Assembly: GCA_965230755.1 (NCBI GenBank)
Contig: CBDDLT010000003.1
Coordinates: 186,001 to 250,000 of the forward strand
DNA: 64,000 bases
Origin: DATFJT01 sp965230755
GTDB lineage: Bacteria; Bacteroidota; Bacteroidia; Chitinophagales; Saprospiraceae
Direction: 5' to 3'
In this document: positions 45,624-54,844 of the stretch, one piece after another
Layout: each line of letters starts with the position of its first letter
Numbering within the stretch: position 1 is the stretch's first letter
Program-made: the position numbers and the translations under genes
Notes under the pieces: model-generated
Seen by the model: the letters and a program-made list of their open reading frames with translations, nothing else
Told to the model about the DNA's origin: nothing
Database searches by the model: none

Positions 45624-46481
45624 TTAATAGCTCCAGAGATCGTGTTCAAAATTGAAAATCTCCATTTTTATCTTTTGAGATTCTAGCAATCGTTCTACAC
45701 CGGAATACAAATCCGCAAGTCTCGCATCGAGAACATTGGACTCCTTAAAGATGTAGCTCGAAAACTTTCTCATTTCAAGAAGATTTTCCCACGAAATTCT
45801 AGCCGCATCATTGCCTTCAATAAAGACGTCTTCTCTACCTAATAATTCGCGCATATGCGGGTAGTAAAGCCAGAACAAAGGTCTTTCATAGAGGAAATTA
45901 CCATTATCGTCATATTCATCAATAATAGGAGCAATACCTAATATTCGAACATTCATGGTTGATGTTTCCTCATCAAAGAACCATATTTCCTTTATTCTAT
46001 ACCTCTTGACATCTGCCACATTAATTTCATTCACTACTACCTCGAAAATACTCTCGTAAGTCTCAGGGTCAATGGTTTCAACCGTATCTATGGTCGCCAT
46101 CATTGTCTGAACATCATCTAAAGAGATAGGGGTAGTAAACTTATCATTTTCCACACTATAGGCCACAATTTCACCTTCTAGAACAGCATCTTTAAGGATT
46201 TGAAAAAGTGGTCTTTCAGGGTATACAAAAGGCTTATTCATCTTCTCTCTTGTATCGATAACCCTCCAGATTTTCTTCTCCCAGTAAATGTCTGCTTCCC
46301 GAATATCATCGTATGGTAATATTCTTCTTTCAGTAACCAAGTGCTTCTTTACAATACCGTCAATAGGCTCTTCACCTTGAATACCGGTTTCTGTTTGCAC
46401 ATCTTCAGGCAATTGAGCAAAACCAAATGGCATTGCAAAAGCCAATAGAAGAATCGAAGTTAAAAATTGCTTGACCATCAT
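45624..46481 (-). CDS. gldN: Type IX secretion/gliding protein GldN
   Basis: Periplasmic T9SS component that forms the outer-membrane-associated ring with GldK and is needed for secretion and gliding. The 285 aa comprise a signal peptide (LLLAFAMPFGFAQ) and the GldN domain with IDGIVKKHLVTERRILPYDDIREADIYWEKKIW, written here only as a landmark start IDGIVKK. It lies 8 bases after gldM in the standard gldK-L-M-N order, and a strong terminator follows. The downstream paralogue has the same length and most of the same motifs. Confidence 0.95.
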   Translation of the reverse strand: MMVKQFLTSILLLAFAMPFGFAQLPEDVQTETGIQGEEPIDGIVKKHLVTERRILPYDDIREADIYWEKKIWRVIDTREKMNKPFVYPERPLFQILKDAVLEGEIVAYSVENDKFTTPISLDDVQTMMATIDTVETIDPETYESIFEVVVNEINVADVKRYRIKEIWFFDEETSTMNVRILGIAPIIDEYDDNGNFLYERPLFWLYYPHMRELLGREDVFIEGNDAARISWENLLEMRKFSSYIFKESNVLDARLADLYSGVERLLESQKIKMEIFNFEHDLWSY

Positions 46482-46489
46482 GATCTGTT

Positions 46490-48109
46490 TTATTTAATTT
46501 TAAATACCAATGAGTTGATATTACGTCCAGCTTTATCACCAGGACATCTTGCTTTCACATCGTTAAAGTAATAAATATCTCCAGGTTTTGCCTGTTGAAC
46601 CATTCTTTTAACATCTGCACCGTATAAACCACCTCTATTGATCTTAACGATAGGATCCTGTCTCTGAGGTACTCTTACGAACTCAAATCCTTGAATTTCA
46701 CATCGAGCATCAAAATCGAAACCATCCAACATGGCAATCAAACCTCTCTGAGCTTTGAAGGTACCGTTAGGAATATTTCCACCTTTATTCTTACCCAATT
46801 GTGCAACTGGATCAGGAATTCTCTTAGATCTGATATTGAAAGTCTTTTGAATACCAGGAGCTGATACATTAACTTTTACCTCACCAGGAACAGACACCGT
46901 AGCAGTATATTTTCCATTACCACCTTTAACATTACAACCTCCACCAGAAGCTGACACATTAACCTTAGTACTGTTAGCACCCGCCACAGAAACCTCAAAA
47001 GGATTATCCACACCAATGTAGAAAACGTTCATTTTAGTAAGAAACAAAGAAGCCGATCGCTCTCCTACTTCATAGTCAAAAGAGCTTGTACCTTCCATTA
47101 CTTCTCCAGTCAAAGGGTTTTCAACCCTAGCCCTCATATTCAAGGTCTTCTTTCCATAAGAATTTGCAGTCTCCGTATAAGTTCCCCTTCCTTCATCATT
47201 CAATCTAATATTGGTCCCATTAACAGTAATCGAAGAAGTTTTAGCAAACTCACTTGAGAATGCTCCAATAGCAACTTCGGATTCAAACTTTTCTCCTTTA
47301 ATTACATACCCTCTTTTGGCATTCATAATTGGGAAGAACTTGTTAAGTACAATTTCCTTACCACCTACCAGCTGTGCGAACTCATTAGCTGCTAGCGCCT
47401 GAGCATTTCTGGCATCAGTTTGAAACTTAGTTAATACGGGAAGAATAGCCGCAATTGGCATTTGTTTGAATTTATATTCAGACCATGAAGTTTTATCCGT
47501 TGAGGCTTTAATTTCTTCAACAGATTTTGGCTTTAACTCAACAGCGTGATCAAAAGCTTCAATCTTGCCTTTTACTTCGTCTTCCTTCAACTTAGAGATT
47601 TCAACTACCGTTTCATTTGATACGGTATTATTGTAATCATCAATAATACCAGCTCTCAGCGCAACAATTTTATCTCTTAACTCCTCACCTAAAGGCTCAT
47701 CTACCAACAAACGAGTTGTGATATCTTTATTCTTTTTACCCTTAGGTTTACCATATTTATCATTATCTCCCTCATCTATAACACCATTTTTGTTACCTGC
47801 ACCATCAATTAATTTCGTTTTAATTGATTCTACATACTCCACAAATTCATCTACTTTAGCACTCGTAGCATCCATGGCGCCATACAATATTGGCTTCAAG
47901 GGCTCTTTATGGCCTTTAAAGGCTCCCTCAATACCTTTTTTAGTATCCTTAGCATTATCTGAAGCCAAGGAAGCTGATTTACTTAAACTTTTGTCTATAT
48001 CGAAGAAGGCATTCATTACCTCAGCAGATACATTCAGAGCCAGAAGCGCTGTAAGTACCAAGTACATGAGGTTAATCATGAGCTGCCTCGGTTCCTTTGG
48101 AATTGACAT
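46490..48109 (-). CDS. gldM: Type IX secretion/gliding motor protein GldM
   Basis: Inner-membrane motor subunit whose large periplasmic part reaches toward the GldK/GldN ring. The 539 aa begin with PRQLMINLMYLVLTALLALN, the single membrane helix that inserts in the GldL ring, and continue as four periplasmic domains typical of GldM (for example the AQALAANEFAQLVGGKEIVLNKF region and the Gly-rich ASGGGCNVKGGNGKY near the third domain). It is separated by 54 bases from gldL and 8 from gldN. Confidence 0.96.
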   Translation of the reverse strand: MSIPKEPRQLMINLMYLVLTALLALNVSAEVMNAFFDIDKSLSKSASLASDNAKDTKKGIEGAFKGHKEPLKPILYGAMDATSAKVDEFVEYVESIKTKLIDGAGNKNGVIDEGDNDKYGKPKGKKNKDITTRLLVDEPLGEELRDKIVALRAGIIDDYNNTVSNETVVEISKLKEDEVKGKIEAFDHAVELKPKSVEEIKASTDKTSWSEYKFKQMPIAAILPVLTKFQTDARNAQALAANEFAQLVGGKEIVLNKFFPIMNAKRGYVIKGEKFESEVAIGAFSSEFAKTSSITVNGTNIRLNDEGRGTYTETANSYGKKTLNMRARVENPLTGEVMEGTSSFDYEVGERSASLFLTKMNVFYIGVDNPFEVSVAGANSTKVNVSASGGGCNVKGGNGKYTATVSVPGEVKVNVSAPGIQKTFNIRSKRIPDPVAQLGKNKGGNIPNGTFKAQRGLIAMLDGFDFDARCEIQGFEFVRVPQRQDPIVKINRGGLYGADVKRMVQQAKPGDIYYFNDVKARCPGDKAGRNINSLVFKIK

Positions 48110-48163
48110 ATCTTATTCAGTTTTAATTGTTAAAAAATTACTTTGCCTTTTATTCCACTGATA

Positions 48164-48751
48164 TTAACTATCAGTTCTAAAAGCCATAGCGTTCAACATA
48201 TTTCCGTAAACTGAATTAAGGTTACCCAAATTCTTGTTCAAAGCCGCCAATTGATCTCTGTAAATTCTAGAATCTTCTACTGATTCAGCAAGATTAGCCG
48301 TAGCTTCATTCATTTTAGAATAGAAATCTGACATTCCTTTCATCTGATCCTCTACATTAGAGAAATCTACTTCCTGAAGTGCTTTCAAAGAACTCATGCT
48401 CTTAGACATAGTCTGAAGCTCAGTAAGCATTCCACCCAATCTATTCTCAACAACCTCGCCATCTAATTTTCTTGGTCCACTGGTAGTATCACCTTCTGTT
48501 AAAGGATCAATATTTGAACCATAGTTATCCAATCCTGGATATAGTTTTTCCCAGTAATAATCCTTTTCAGGACCAATAAGACCTAAGAAAAGGAAAATAA
48601 AAGCCTCTACGGAAAGTCCGATGATCAACATTTGTGATGCACCCTCCCAGCTTTCTAGTTTGAATAAAGCACCCAAAAGTACGATCGCAGCACCAACACC
48701 GATGATCAAGTTTTTTAGATACTTAAAGCCTTTAGATTTCAAAAAACTCAT
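48164..48751 (-). CDS. gldL: Type IX secretion/gliding motor protein GldL
   Basis: Inner-membrane subunit that uses the proton-motive force to turn GldM. The 195 aa have two membrane helices near the N-terminus (LIIGVGAAIVLLGALFKLE and MLIIGLSVEAFIFLFLGLIG), which carry membrane-embedded Glu residues (in KLESWEG and VEAFIF) matching the acidic residues that matter in GldL. A cytoplasmic coiled-coil tail follows. It lies between gldK (133-base gap) and gldM. Confidence 0.96.
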   Translation of the reverse strand: MSFLKSKGFKYLKNLIIGVGAAIVLLGALFKLESWEGASQMLIIGLSVEAFIFLFLGLIGPEKDYYWEKLYPGLDNYGSNIDPLTEGDTTSGPRKLDGEVVENRLGGMLTELQTMSKSMSSLKALQEVDFSNVEDQMKGMSDFYSKMNEATANLAESVEDSRIYRDQLAALNKNLGNLNSVYGNMLNAMAFRTDS

Positions 48752-48884
48752 TGCTCTTAATTTTATTTGTTAACTAATATTGGAATTTATTTCACAAGAC
48801 AAAAGAGTTCCAAGTATGACAGACCGATCAATCCGAATACTAAGCTACTCTTCTCTCTAACTAAAATCACTTAAATACTTCTAC

Positions 48885-50126
48885 CTAGAAATCATCAATA
48901 GATCTACCCAAGAATGTTAAAGCACATCTAAATCCTACGTAAGATTTAGTAGTGTCTTGATACTCCCAGTGTCTAGAACCAGTTTGAAGGTAAAATCCTA
49001 TATCCTTCCATGATCCACCTCTGATCACTTTTCTTTTGTAAGAAATAGGATCATCATCTTGCGCATCGTATCTGATATCAGGATTCAAATCGTGAACAAA
49101 GGCATAAGCATTTTCATCGTAAGCACTGCTTGTCCATTCAGACACGTTTCCTGCCATACAGAACAATCCGTAATCATTAGGAAAATAGGCGTCGGCAACA
49201 ACGGTGTACAATCCACCATCCTCAGGGTAGTCTCCTCTTCCAGGCTTGAAGTTTGCCAACAGACATCCTTTCGTATTTCTCAGATAAGGACCACCCCATG
49301 GATAAGGCGATAATTCTTTACCACCCCTGGCTGCATATTCCCATTCATGCTCTGTAGGCAATCTAAATTCTTCCGTATTCACATCTGAATCTTGATAAGT
49401 GTCCCAAAGCCTTGATCTCCAATAGCAAAACGCATTAGCCATTTCCCAATTAACACCAACTACAGGATAATCATCGAACGCCGGATGCCAGTAATAGTTT
49501 CTAGCATAAGGCTCATTATAAGAATATGAAAAGTCTCTAATCCAAACCAATGTGTCAGGATATATATTTACTTTATTTTTCTTAATAAACTGCGATCTTG
49601 GGCCTCCTCCTTTGTGGTGAGCTGCTTTACCCCATTCGAACCACTCATACTCATAAACAAACTTGTCTGTATTAATCTCCTTTTTACCACCAAACTTATT
49701 GGCTCCTTGATAATACATGTCCTGAAGAATTTCATCTTCCCAGTCCAAGTCCATTTCCCAATCAATCTTCTGCTCACCAGTTAACTCATCTTCAATATAA
49801 TGATCCATATAACTGTGAGCAATAGAATCTCTAACCCAATTCGTAAATTGACGATACTCATTATTAGTGATTTCCGTATCGTCCATATAAAAACCTTGGA
49901 TAGAAATAGATTTAGATCTTTGAGCGAAAGACCTGTTAACATCTTCATCAGAATTACCTATGTGAAGTGTTCCAGAAGGAACATAAACCATTCCATAGGG
50001 ATTGATACCTTTCCAAGCCGGCCTATCCATGACCCCAATGAGCTCACCACTCTCTCGAGATCCACAAGCAACAAAAAATAGACTCAGAAAGCCCAATTTG
50101 AGTAAATTCTTCAGATTAAAATTCAT
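48885..50126 (-). CDS. gldK: Type IX secretion/gliding lipoprotein GldK (PorK)
   Basis: Outer-membrane-associated lipoprotein forming the periplasmic T9SS ring with GldN. The 413 aa start with a lipoprotein signal (LLKLGFLSLFFVACGS, acylated Cys near residue 21), then a formylglycine-generating-enzyme-like fold: VYVPSGTLHIGNSDEDVN, FYMDDTEITNNEYRQF, FRLPTEHEWEYAARGG, MAGNVSEWTSSAY and VIRGGSWKD. The fold is structural here. It starts the gldKLMN block; porP lies 204 bases upstream on the same strand. Confidence 0.96.
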   Translation of the reverse strand: MNFNLKNLLKLGFLSLFFVACGSRESGELIGVMDRPAWKGINPYGMVYVPSGTLHIGNSDEDVNRSFAQRSKSISIQGFYMDDTEITNNEYRQFTNWVRDSIAHSYMDHYIEDELTGEQKIDWEMDLDWEDEILQDMYYQGANKFGGKKEINTDKFVYEYEWFEWGKAAHHKGGGPRSQFIKKNKVNIYPDTLVWIRDFSYSYNEPYARNYYWHPAFDDYPVVGVNWEMANAFCYWRSRLWDTYQDSDVNTEEFRLPTEHEWEYAARGGKELSPYPWGGPYLRNTKGCLLANFKPGRGDYPEDGGLYTVVADAYFPNDYGLFCMAGNVSEWTSSAYDENAYAFVHDLNPDIRYDAQDDDPISYKRKVIRGGSWKDIGFYLQTGSRHWEYQDTTKSYVGFRCALTFLGRSIDDF

Positions 50127-50330
50127 CGTTTAATTTTGTTTATACCTTACTTCTATGAAAACATGATTAAGGTAAAGATAATAAAGTGATTAACAATTAT
50201 AAAAAATCACCAAAACTTTACATAAAATTCCGGCCTTTTTAACACTAACGGCACCAATTTCAACGTGAGCACCTCCATTGTTATTATTTAAATTTGACTT
50301 TCACATTAAAATTTTAACACTTTTCCTAAT

Positions 50331-51308
50331 TTACAAGGCCCGAGGGCTGTAAATCGGCGGTCTCGGTACGGATCTACCAAACATATGGTCAATCTCGTAA
50401 TAAAGTAATATCTCATGACTTCCATTGGATTGATTTGCTAGAGGATTCAAACCGAACTCGTACTGGTACTTGATACCAAAACTATTATCAAATTCGTACC
50501 CCAGCATAATCCCTATGGATTCAAGTTCATCGACATCTAACCGAGCACCTAAAGCCATATACAATTGTTCATTTACAACTGCCTCCAAAGCCATAAAACT
50601 TTGGAAGACGCTAAAATTAGAATAAAAAATGGAAAATGGGGACAATTCAACAGAATTATTTAAGCTAAAGCTATAGGCAAAATTTAAAAACCATTCATTT
50701 TCAGTAATGTATGAATTAGAGTTTTTTTCAGAAAATTTGCTTAACTGTCTTCCCGATATACCCAAAACTAGTTGTTCAGTACTGAATACAGTCCCTGCAC
50801 CTAGATGAAAAACAGACCTCGAGTTAAACCAGGGAGTTAGAGAAGTATCTTCTCCAGGATCAGCTCCTCCAGGAAGAAGAATATCTTCCGAATTCAAGGA
50901 AAAATTCTCATAGGACAAATCCAAGCCAAAACTCCATTTCATCTTAGAATTCCGAACTAATTCTCTACTTATCTGTAAGCCGTATTGATTGAAATTCCTG
51001 TTCCCTAGTTGATCATTGAAAAAGTACAATCCTATGCCACCTTTGAACGCCGGCAGATAGGTATTCGCCAACACTGAAACCGTATTTGGATTACCATCCA
51101 ATCCCAACCACTGAGATCGATAATTCATCATAAGGAATGTGTTTTCACGGTTCCCGGCCAGGGCAGGATTGAGCAATTCTGAAGACTCTCTCCATATTCC
51201 GTAGTGCTGAACTTGCTGGGCATCCGCTGAACCTAGCTCCCACCCACAAGTGGTAAATAGGCTAAGTAAAAATATCCCCCTAATCGATCTCAATGTATAA
51301 TCCATCAT
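50331..51308 (-). CDS. PorP/SprF-family type IX secretion outer-membrane protein
   Basis: Outer-membrane barrel of about 325 aa. After a signal peptide ending in SADAQQ comes the family opening VQHYGIWRESSELLNPALAGN and NYRSQWLGLDGNP, then alternating amphipathic strands. Members work with T9SS: PorP links the secreted PorE anchor to the motor, and SprF proteins help secrete type B cargo such as SprB. It lies directly upstream of gldK on the same strand, as expected for a PorP homologue. Its start overlaps the end of the MBL gene by 29 bases (26 if the second Met is used). Confidence 0.92.
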   Translation of the reverse strand: MMDYTLRSIRGIFLLSLFTTCGWELGSADAQQVQHYGIWRESSELLNPALAGNRENTFLMMNYRSQWLGLDGNPNTVSVLANTYLPAFKGGIGLYFFNDQLGNRNFNQYGLQISRELVRNSKMKWSFGLDLSYENFSLNSEDILLPGGADPGEDTSLTPWFNSRSVFHLGAGTVFSTEQLVLGISGRQLSKFSEKNSNSYITENEWFLNFAYSFSLNNSVELSPFSIFYSNFSVFQSFMALEAVVNEQLYMALGARLDVDELESIGIMLGYEFDNSFGIKYQYEFGLNPLANQSNGSHEILLYYEIDHMFGRSVPRPPIYSPRAL

Positions 51309-52050
51309 AGGCTAAATTAACGTTTTTAGGTAAAATAGATTGCACTTCCTCATGTTTTCCCATTCTATGACTGATATGTGTAAGATAGGCCCTTTCCGGT
51401 TGGATTTCTTCTATAAATTCTAATGCCTCATCTAAATTAAAATGCGTTTTGTGCGGAGATCTATGCAAGGCATTAATCACCAAAACCTTAAGGTCTTTAA
51501 GATATTTGTATTGATCATTAGCCACCGTTTTAGCATCGGTAATATAAGCGACATCTTTCATTACAAATCCTAGCACAGGCAGTCTGCCATGCATAACTTC
51601 CATTGGCATAATATCCAATTCACCAACCTGGAAAGATTTGTTCTTTTCGATGTGAACCAATTCTATTTTCGGAGCTCCTGGGTAAGGGTTATCCGAAAAA
51701 ACATATCTGAATCTTTCCTTAATTTCTTTTGCCACAGGTGCACTTGAATAAACGCGCATTGGATGATCGCTCAAAAAATTGTAGGGTCGAATGTCGTCCA
51801 TCCCAATAATGTGATCGTTGTGTTCATGAGTGATTAATGCCGCGTTCAATTTGCCCACTTTCGACCTCAACATTTGCTGTCGAAAATCAGGTCCAACATC
51901 AATGACGCAAGTAGTATCCAAATAGCTGACCAATACGGAGGTTCTCAGGCGCTTATCTCTAGGATCAGTAGAAAGGCAAACACCGCAGCCACAGCCTATT
52001 TCGGGAATCCCTTTCGATGTTCCAGTACCCAAAAATTCAAGCCTCAACAT
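51280..52050 (-). CDS. PhnP-like metallo-beta-lactamase-fold hydrolase
   Basis: Cytosolic MBL-fold hydrolase of 256 aa. The N-terminus FLGTGTSKGIPEIGCGCGVC with a Cys pair, THEHNDHIIGMDDIRPYN (the HxHxDH metal motif), MEVMHGRLPVLGF, YITDAK and the late HISHRMGKHEE are the hallmarks of the PhnP/Lpd-type branch, which includes cyclic phosphodiesterases. It overlaps the porP-like gene by 29 bases downstream and the 93-aa gene by 14 bases upstream, so translation of the three is likely coupled. Substrate unknown; no phosphonate genes are nearby. Confidence 0.92.
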   Translation of the reverse strand: MLRLEFLGTGTSKGIPEIGCGCGVCLSTDPRDKRLRTSVLVSYLDTTCVIDVGPDFRQQMLRSKVGKLNAALITHEHNDHIIGMDDIRPYNFLSDHPMRVYSSAPVAKEIKERFRYVFSDNPYPGAPKIELVHIEKNKSFQVGELDIMPMEVMHGRLPVLGFVMKDVAYITDAKTVANDQYKYLKDLKVLVINALHRSPHKTHFNLDEALEFIEEIQPERAYLTHISHRMGKHEEVQSILPKNVNLAYDGLYIEID

Positions 52051-52318
52051 TATTATTTTCGATAGAATTCAGAAATAATTGATACCATTTTTGATTGGAT
52101 TCGGACCACAAACTAATGTCAGCATTGATCTCATCAATGATGTTTTTCAAAGCCAATACTCGCTGCTCAACCTCCAAAAATTTATTGACTACAACATACT
52201 TTTTGGCATGCACCAGACAATGGGAGGAGTCGAAACTTCCTTTTTCATATATCAGCCGATAGCCTTGATCTTTGACCAGACCTTCTAATCGTTTCAGTGC
52301 ATACCTGTTTAGTTTCAT
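52037..52318 (-). CDS. Small conserved-looking protein (93 aa)
   Basis: I recall no characterised function. The 93 aa have no signal peptide; N-terminal KRLEGLVKDQGYRLIYEKGSFDS looks like a helix and strand followed by HCLVHAKKYVVVNKFLEVEQRV, then a long helix. Tight overlap (14 bases) with the following MBL-fold gene argues it is a real gene. It is the first gene upstream of the MBL-porP-gld series. Confidence 0.75.
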   Translation of the reverse strand: MKLNRYALKRLEGLVKDQGYRLIYEKGSFDSSHCLVHAKKYVVVNKFLEVEQRVLALKNIIDEINADISLWSESNQKWYQLFLNSIENNNVEA

Positions 52319-52592
52319 CTATTATTATTTAATCGAGGCCAAGCTTGTAGAATAATTTCTACGTAACAAAATCGCCTTTTTCGACATGACAGTTGCTGTC
52401 TTTTCTACTTAAACTTCTTCGATCGACAAATATCATGTTTCTTTCAACTTGCGTTTAATTTATAAACAAATTAAAAAACATCTTCATTTTTTTCGAATCG
52501 GTTGTCTTATTGATGCAACAAAATGCCTTGGAGAAGTATTGATTCCTAATGAATGCATAGCAGCAAATATTTGATAATTAATCCCTAACTTT

Positions 52593-53228
52593 ATGCTTAA
52601 ATTTTCACAAGTGATCGCTGTAAAAAAGTATATTTTTCTCCTTTTATTGGTCTTTTCATCAATGTTCGCCTTGGGGCAAAGAAGTCCCTTTAATGCAGGC
52701 GTAGTTGTCGGCTTGAATGCCTCACAAATCAATGGTGACAATGCTGCTGGATTTACAAAACTTGGGTTAAAAGCTGGATTACAGGGAGTAGTGGAGTTTA
52801 GCGAACGCTGGAATATCACCATAGAAATGCTATACTCTCAAAGAGGGTCTCAAGATGATGCGGACTTTTTTGGAGTAGATGGAGTTTATACCCAATTCAA
52901 GTTGAATTATTTTGAGTTTCCCATTTATTTCGAATTATTGGATTGGGAAGTTGACGACTACTATAAAATGCATTTTATCGGCGGAGTATCATATGCTATT
53001 TTGAGAGATGCAAAAATTAGAGGAAGCCTTCATACGCCGGAAGTGTTAAATGACAGGGATTGGAGTTTATTTGCAGGAATAGATTTCTTCGCAAACAGGC
53101 ATATGGGTGGTGGCATTAGATTTACCTATTCAGTGAGCGAGTTGTATTCGAATCAAGATAATAATCCTAACTTACCTTCCCTAAGGTCATATTTTCTTAG
53201 TTTTCATACTTTTTATAGAATTAAATAG
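52593..53228 (+). CDS. Outer-membrane beta-barrel protein (PorT-like family)
   Basis: The 211-aa product has a signal peptide (KKYIFLLLLVFSSMFALGQ) and then eight or so amphipathic strands beginning FNAGVVVGLNASQINGD and GLKAGLQGVVEFSERW, ending with an aromatic C-terminal residue run (FHTFYRIK). This is the common Bacteroidota outer-membrane beta-barrel family related to PorT. An in-frame GTG at 52611 would still leave a good signal peptide. Role unknown; it starts a plus-strand group with a lipoprotein and Ppx/GppA. Confidence 0.85.
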   Translation: MLKFSQVIAVKKYIFLLLLVFSSMFALGQRSPFNAGVVVGLNASQINGDNAAGFTKLGLKAGLQGVVEFSERWNITIEMLYSQRGSQDDADFFGVDGVYTQFKLNYFEFPIYFELLDWEVDDYYKMHFIGGVSYAILRDAKIRGSLHTPEVLNDRDWSLFAGIDFFANRHMGGGIRFTYSVSELYSNQDNNPNLPSLRSYFLSFHTFYRIK

Positions 53229-53237
53229 AGTTTCACA

Positions 53238-53750
53238 ATGAAATATTACTGGATTGCCTTACCCATATTAATCATCATGCTATTTAGCCAGTGCAGTGGT
53301 GAGAAAGGAAGTCAAAGTGCGAACGCTGAAAAGCCAAAAGCGAAAGCAGCCGTTCAAACCTCTCTACCGAGTTTACCAGAAGAGCGATTAATTCGACTTT
53401 GGGAACAAGCGACACACTTGGATTATATTTTCTTGGAATTGCCCATTAGCATGAATATGGATAACCAAGAAGCAATCAGAACAAGTTTGGTCAACATGGA
53501 TCCTATAGGGACAAATTTGCACCCCAATTGCAAGCAGCATGATGGCAATATGGTGTTCTCTATTAATGGCAATATTGTTGAAGAGTGTATGTTCTATTTC
53601 AGAAATGACTGCAAGTACTATGTTTGGCTTGAGAATGGCAAACCGGCTTATGCCAACCCAATGAATGAAAACGGAATAAAATTCTTTGACAGGGCTTTCA
53701 ACGGATCGGTACTTCAGCAAGCACAGAATCAGCAAATGAACCAGCAATAG
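53238..53750 (+). CDS. Hypothetical lipoprotein (170 aa)
   Basis: I do not recognise this family by name. The lipoprotein signal ends in LFSQC (Cys near residue 19), followed by a polar linker rich in Ala, Lys and Ser. The folded part contains three Cys residues (HPNCKQHDG, VEECMFYF, RNDCKYYVW) that could form disulfides, and the end is Gln/Asn-rich (QQAQNQQMNQQ). Nine bases follow the preceding barrel gene and none separate it from Ppx/GppA (TAG then ATG), so the three are probably one transcript. Confidence 0.75.
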   Translation: MKYYWIALPILIIMLFSQCSGEKGSQSANAEKPKAKAAVQTSLPSLPEERLIRLWEQATHLDYIFLELPISMNMDNQEAIRTSLVNMDPIGTNLHPNCKQHDGNMVFSINGNIVEECMFYFRNDCKYYVWLENGKPAYANPMNENGIKFFDRAFNGSVLQQAQNQQMNQQ

Positions 53751-54638
53751 ATGGCTTTAGCCGTAATAGACTTAGGAACGAACACCTTCCATTTGCTGAT
53801 TGCTGAACCTCAAGGTCCGTCTTTCCACACTTTGCTCAGAAAACGCCATTCCGTTAAATTAGGACGTAATGGCTTGAAATCCTTTTCAATTGCAGTGATT
53901 GAGGAAGCGCAAAGAGCTCTTATAGACTTTAGAAAAATTCTTCACCAATACCCTATTTCTGCCCTTAGAATCATTGGTACAAGTGCTATGCGAACAGCAT
54001 CGAATGCATATGAATTAATTCAATTCATCGAGGAGTTGTTCGAGACAAACGTCGAAGTTATAGATGGCAACAAAGAAGCAGAACTCATCTTCAAAGGAGT
54101 GACACACAATAACCCTCCTAAAGTAGCTTCATTGATCATGGACATTGGTGGTGGTAGTGTAGAATTTATAGCGTTCGAAAATGAAGAAATACGTCATATC
54201 GAAAGTAAAAATATAGGTATCGGAGTATTGTACAACACTCTTAAATTTGATGATCCGGTTACACAACAACAACTAATTGATGCCGAGGGTCGAATTACTA
54301 ATCAGCTTGAATCCATCATACATTCAGCGAGAAACTTTGGCATTCAAAATTTGATTGGGGCTAGTGGAACATTCGACCTACTATACAACTTGTTCAAGCA
54401 TCCTAACTTTGAAGATCAAATACATATCGGCCCATGCCTAGAACATATGAATGAGTTTATTCTCAGTACTAAAAAGGAGAGGAAAAATTATGGAAGGTTT
54501 CCCGATGATAGGCTAGATTACATACCCGTGGCATATCTTTTGGTCAGAGAACTTGTAAATGCTTTGCAACCTTCTAATATTCATTATACCCCATACTCTC
54601 TAAAGGAAGGAACTCTTATTGAAATGAAAAATGAATAA
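53751..54638 (+). CDS. Ppx/GppA-family phosphatase
   Basis: Exopolyphosphatase or guanosine pentaphosphate phosphohydrolase of the actin-like ATPase superfamily. The phosphate 1 motif AVIDLGTNTFHLLI starts the protein and the phosphate 2 motif LIMDIGGGSVEFI is at about residue 135. At 295 aa it has only the two actin-like domains and lacks the C-terminal HD-like domain of longer Ppx proteins. Polyphosphate versus pppGpp preference cannot be told from sequence. Confidence 0.92.
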   Translation: MALAVIDLGTNTFHLLIAEPQGPSFHTLLRKRHSVKLGRNGLKSFSIAVIEEAQRALIDFRKILHQYPISALRIIGTSAMRTASNAYELIQFIEELFETNVEVIDGNKEAELIFKGVTHNNPPKVASLIMDIGGGSVEFIAFENEEIRHIESKNIGIGVLYNTLKFDDPVTQQQLIDAEGRITNQLESIIHSARNFGIQNLIGASGTFDLLYNLFKHPNFEDQIHIGPCLEHMNEFILSTKKERKNYGRFPDDRLDYIPVAYLLVRELVNALQPSNIHYTPYSLKEGTLIEMKNE

Positions 54639-54640
54639 TT
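54627..54640. repeat. AT-rich intergenic repeat, copy 2
   Basis: AAAAATGAATAATT matches 9872-9885 exactly and spans the stop codon of the Ppx/GppA gene. Low complexity, so chance similarity is not excluded. Confidence 0.35.
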
Positions 54641-54807
54641 AAAAATGTATAATTGTTGATTAGTATCGTGTTTGGGCTGAAGAAATTAAGATCCTGACAC
54701 TATTGCTTTGCTCCTAGCTCTCAATATAACACTAATCCTTAACCCCTAAAATCTCACCCAGATTTTCTCATCTATTACTTTTCCGGAATAAAGTTATTCA
54801 ACGCACT

Positions 54808-54838
54808 TTTGTAGCTATGACTTAATGGGTTAAATTTG
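54808..54838 (+). promoter_or_regulatory. Promoter of the permease-DtxR gene, -33 TTTG and -7 TAAATTTG
   Basis: TTTG at 54808-54811, a 19-base spacer and TAAATTTG at 54831-54838 match the Bacteroidota consensus exactly. Only six bases separate the -7 element from the ATG at 54845, so a transcript from it would have almost no leader. Confidence 0.65.
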
Positions 54839-54844
54839 TAATTA

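Noticed and set aside
48885..50126. GldK as an active formylglycine-generating enzyme
   Set aside because: The fold is shared, but position in gldKLMN and the lipoprotein signal identify the T9SS structural lipoprotein.
50127..50330. Promoter for gldK
   Set aside because: Only a near match, TATCTTTA on the minus strand, was found without a -33 box, which is too weak to list.
52319..52592. Longest intergenic gap, considered for a riboswitch or small RNA
   Set aside because: The region is AT-rich with no stable hairpin, no T-run terminator and no recognised aptamer motif.
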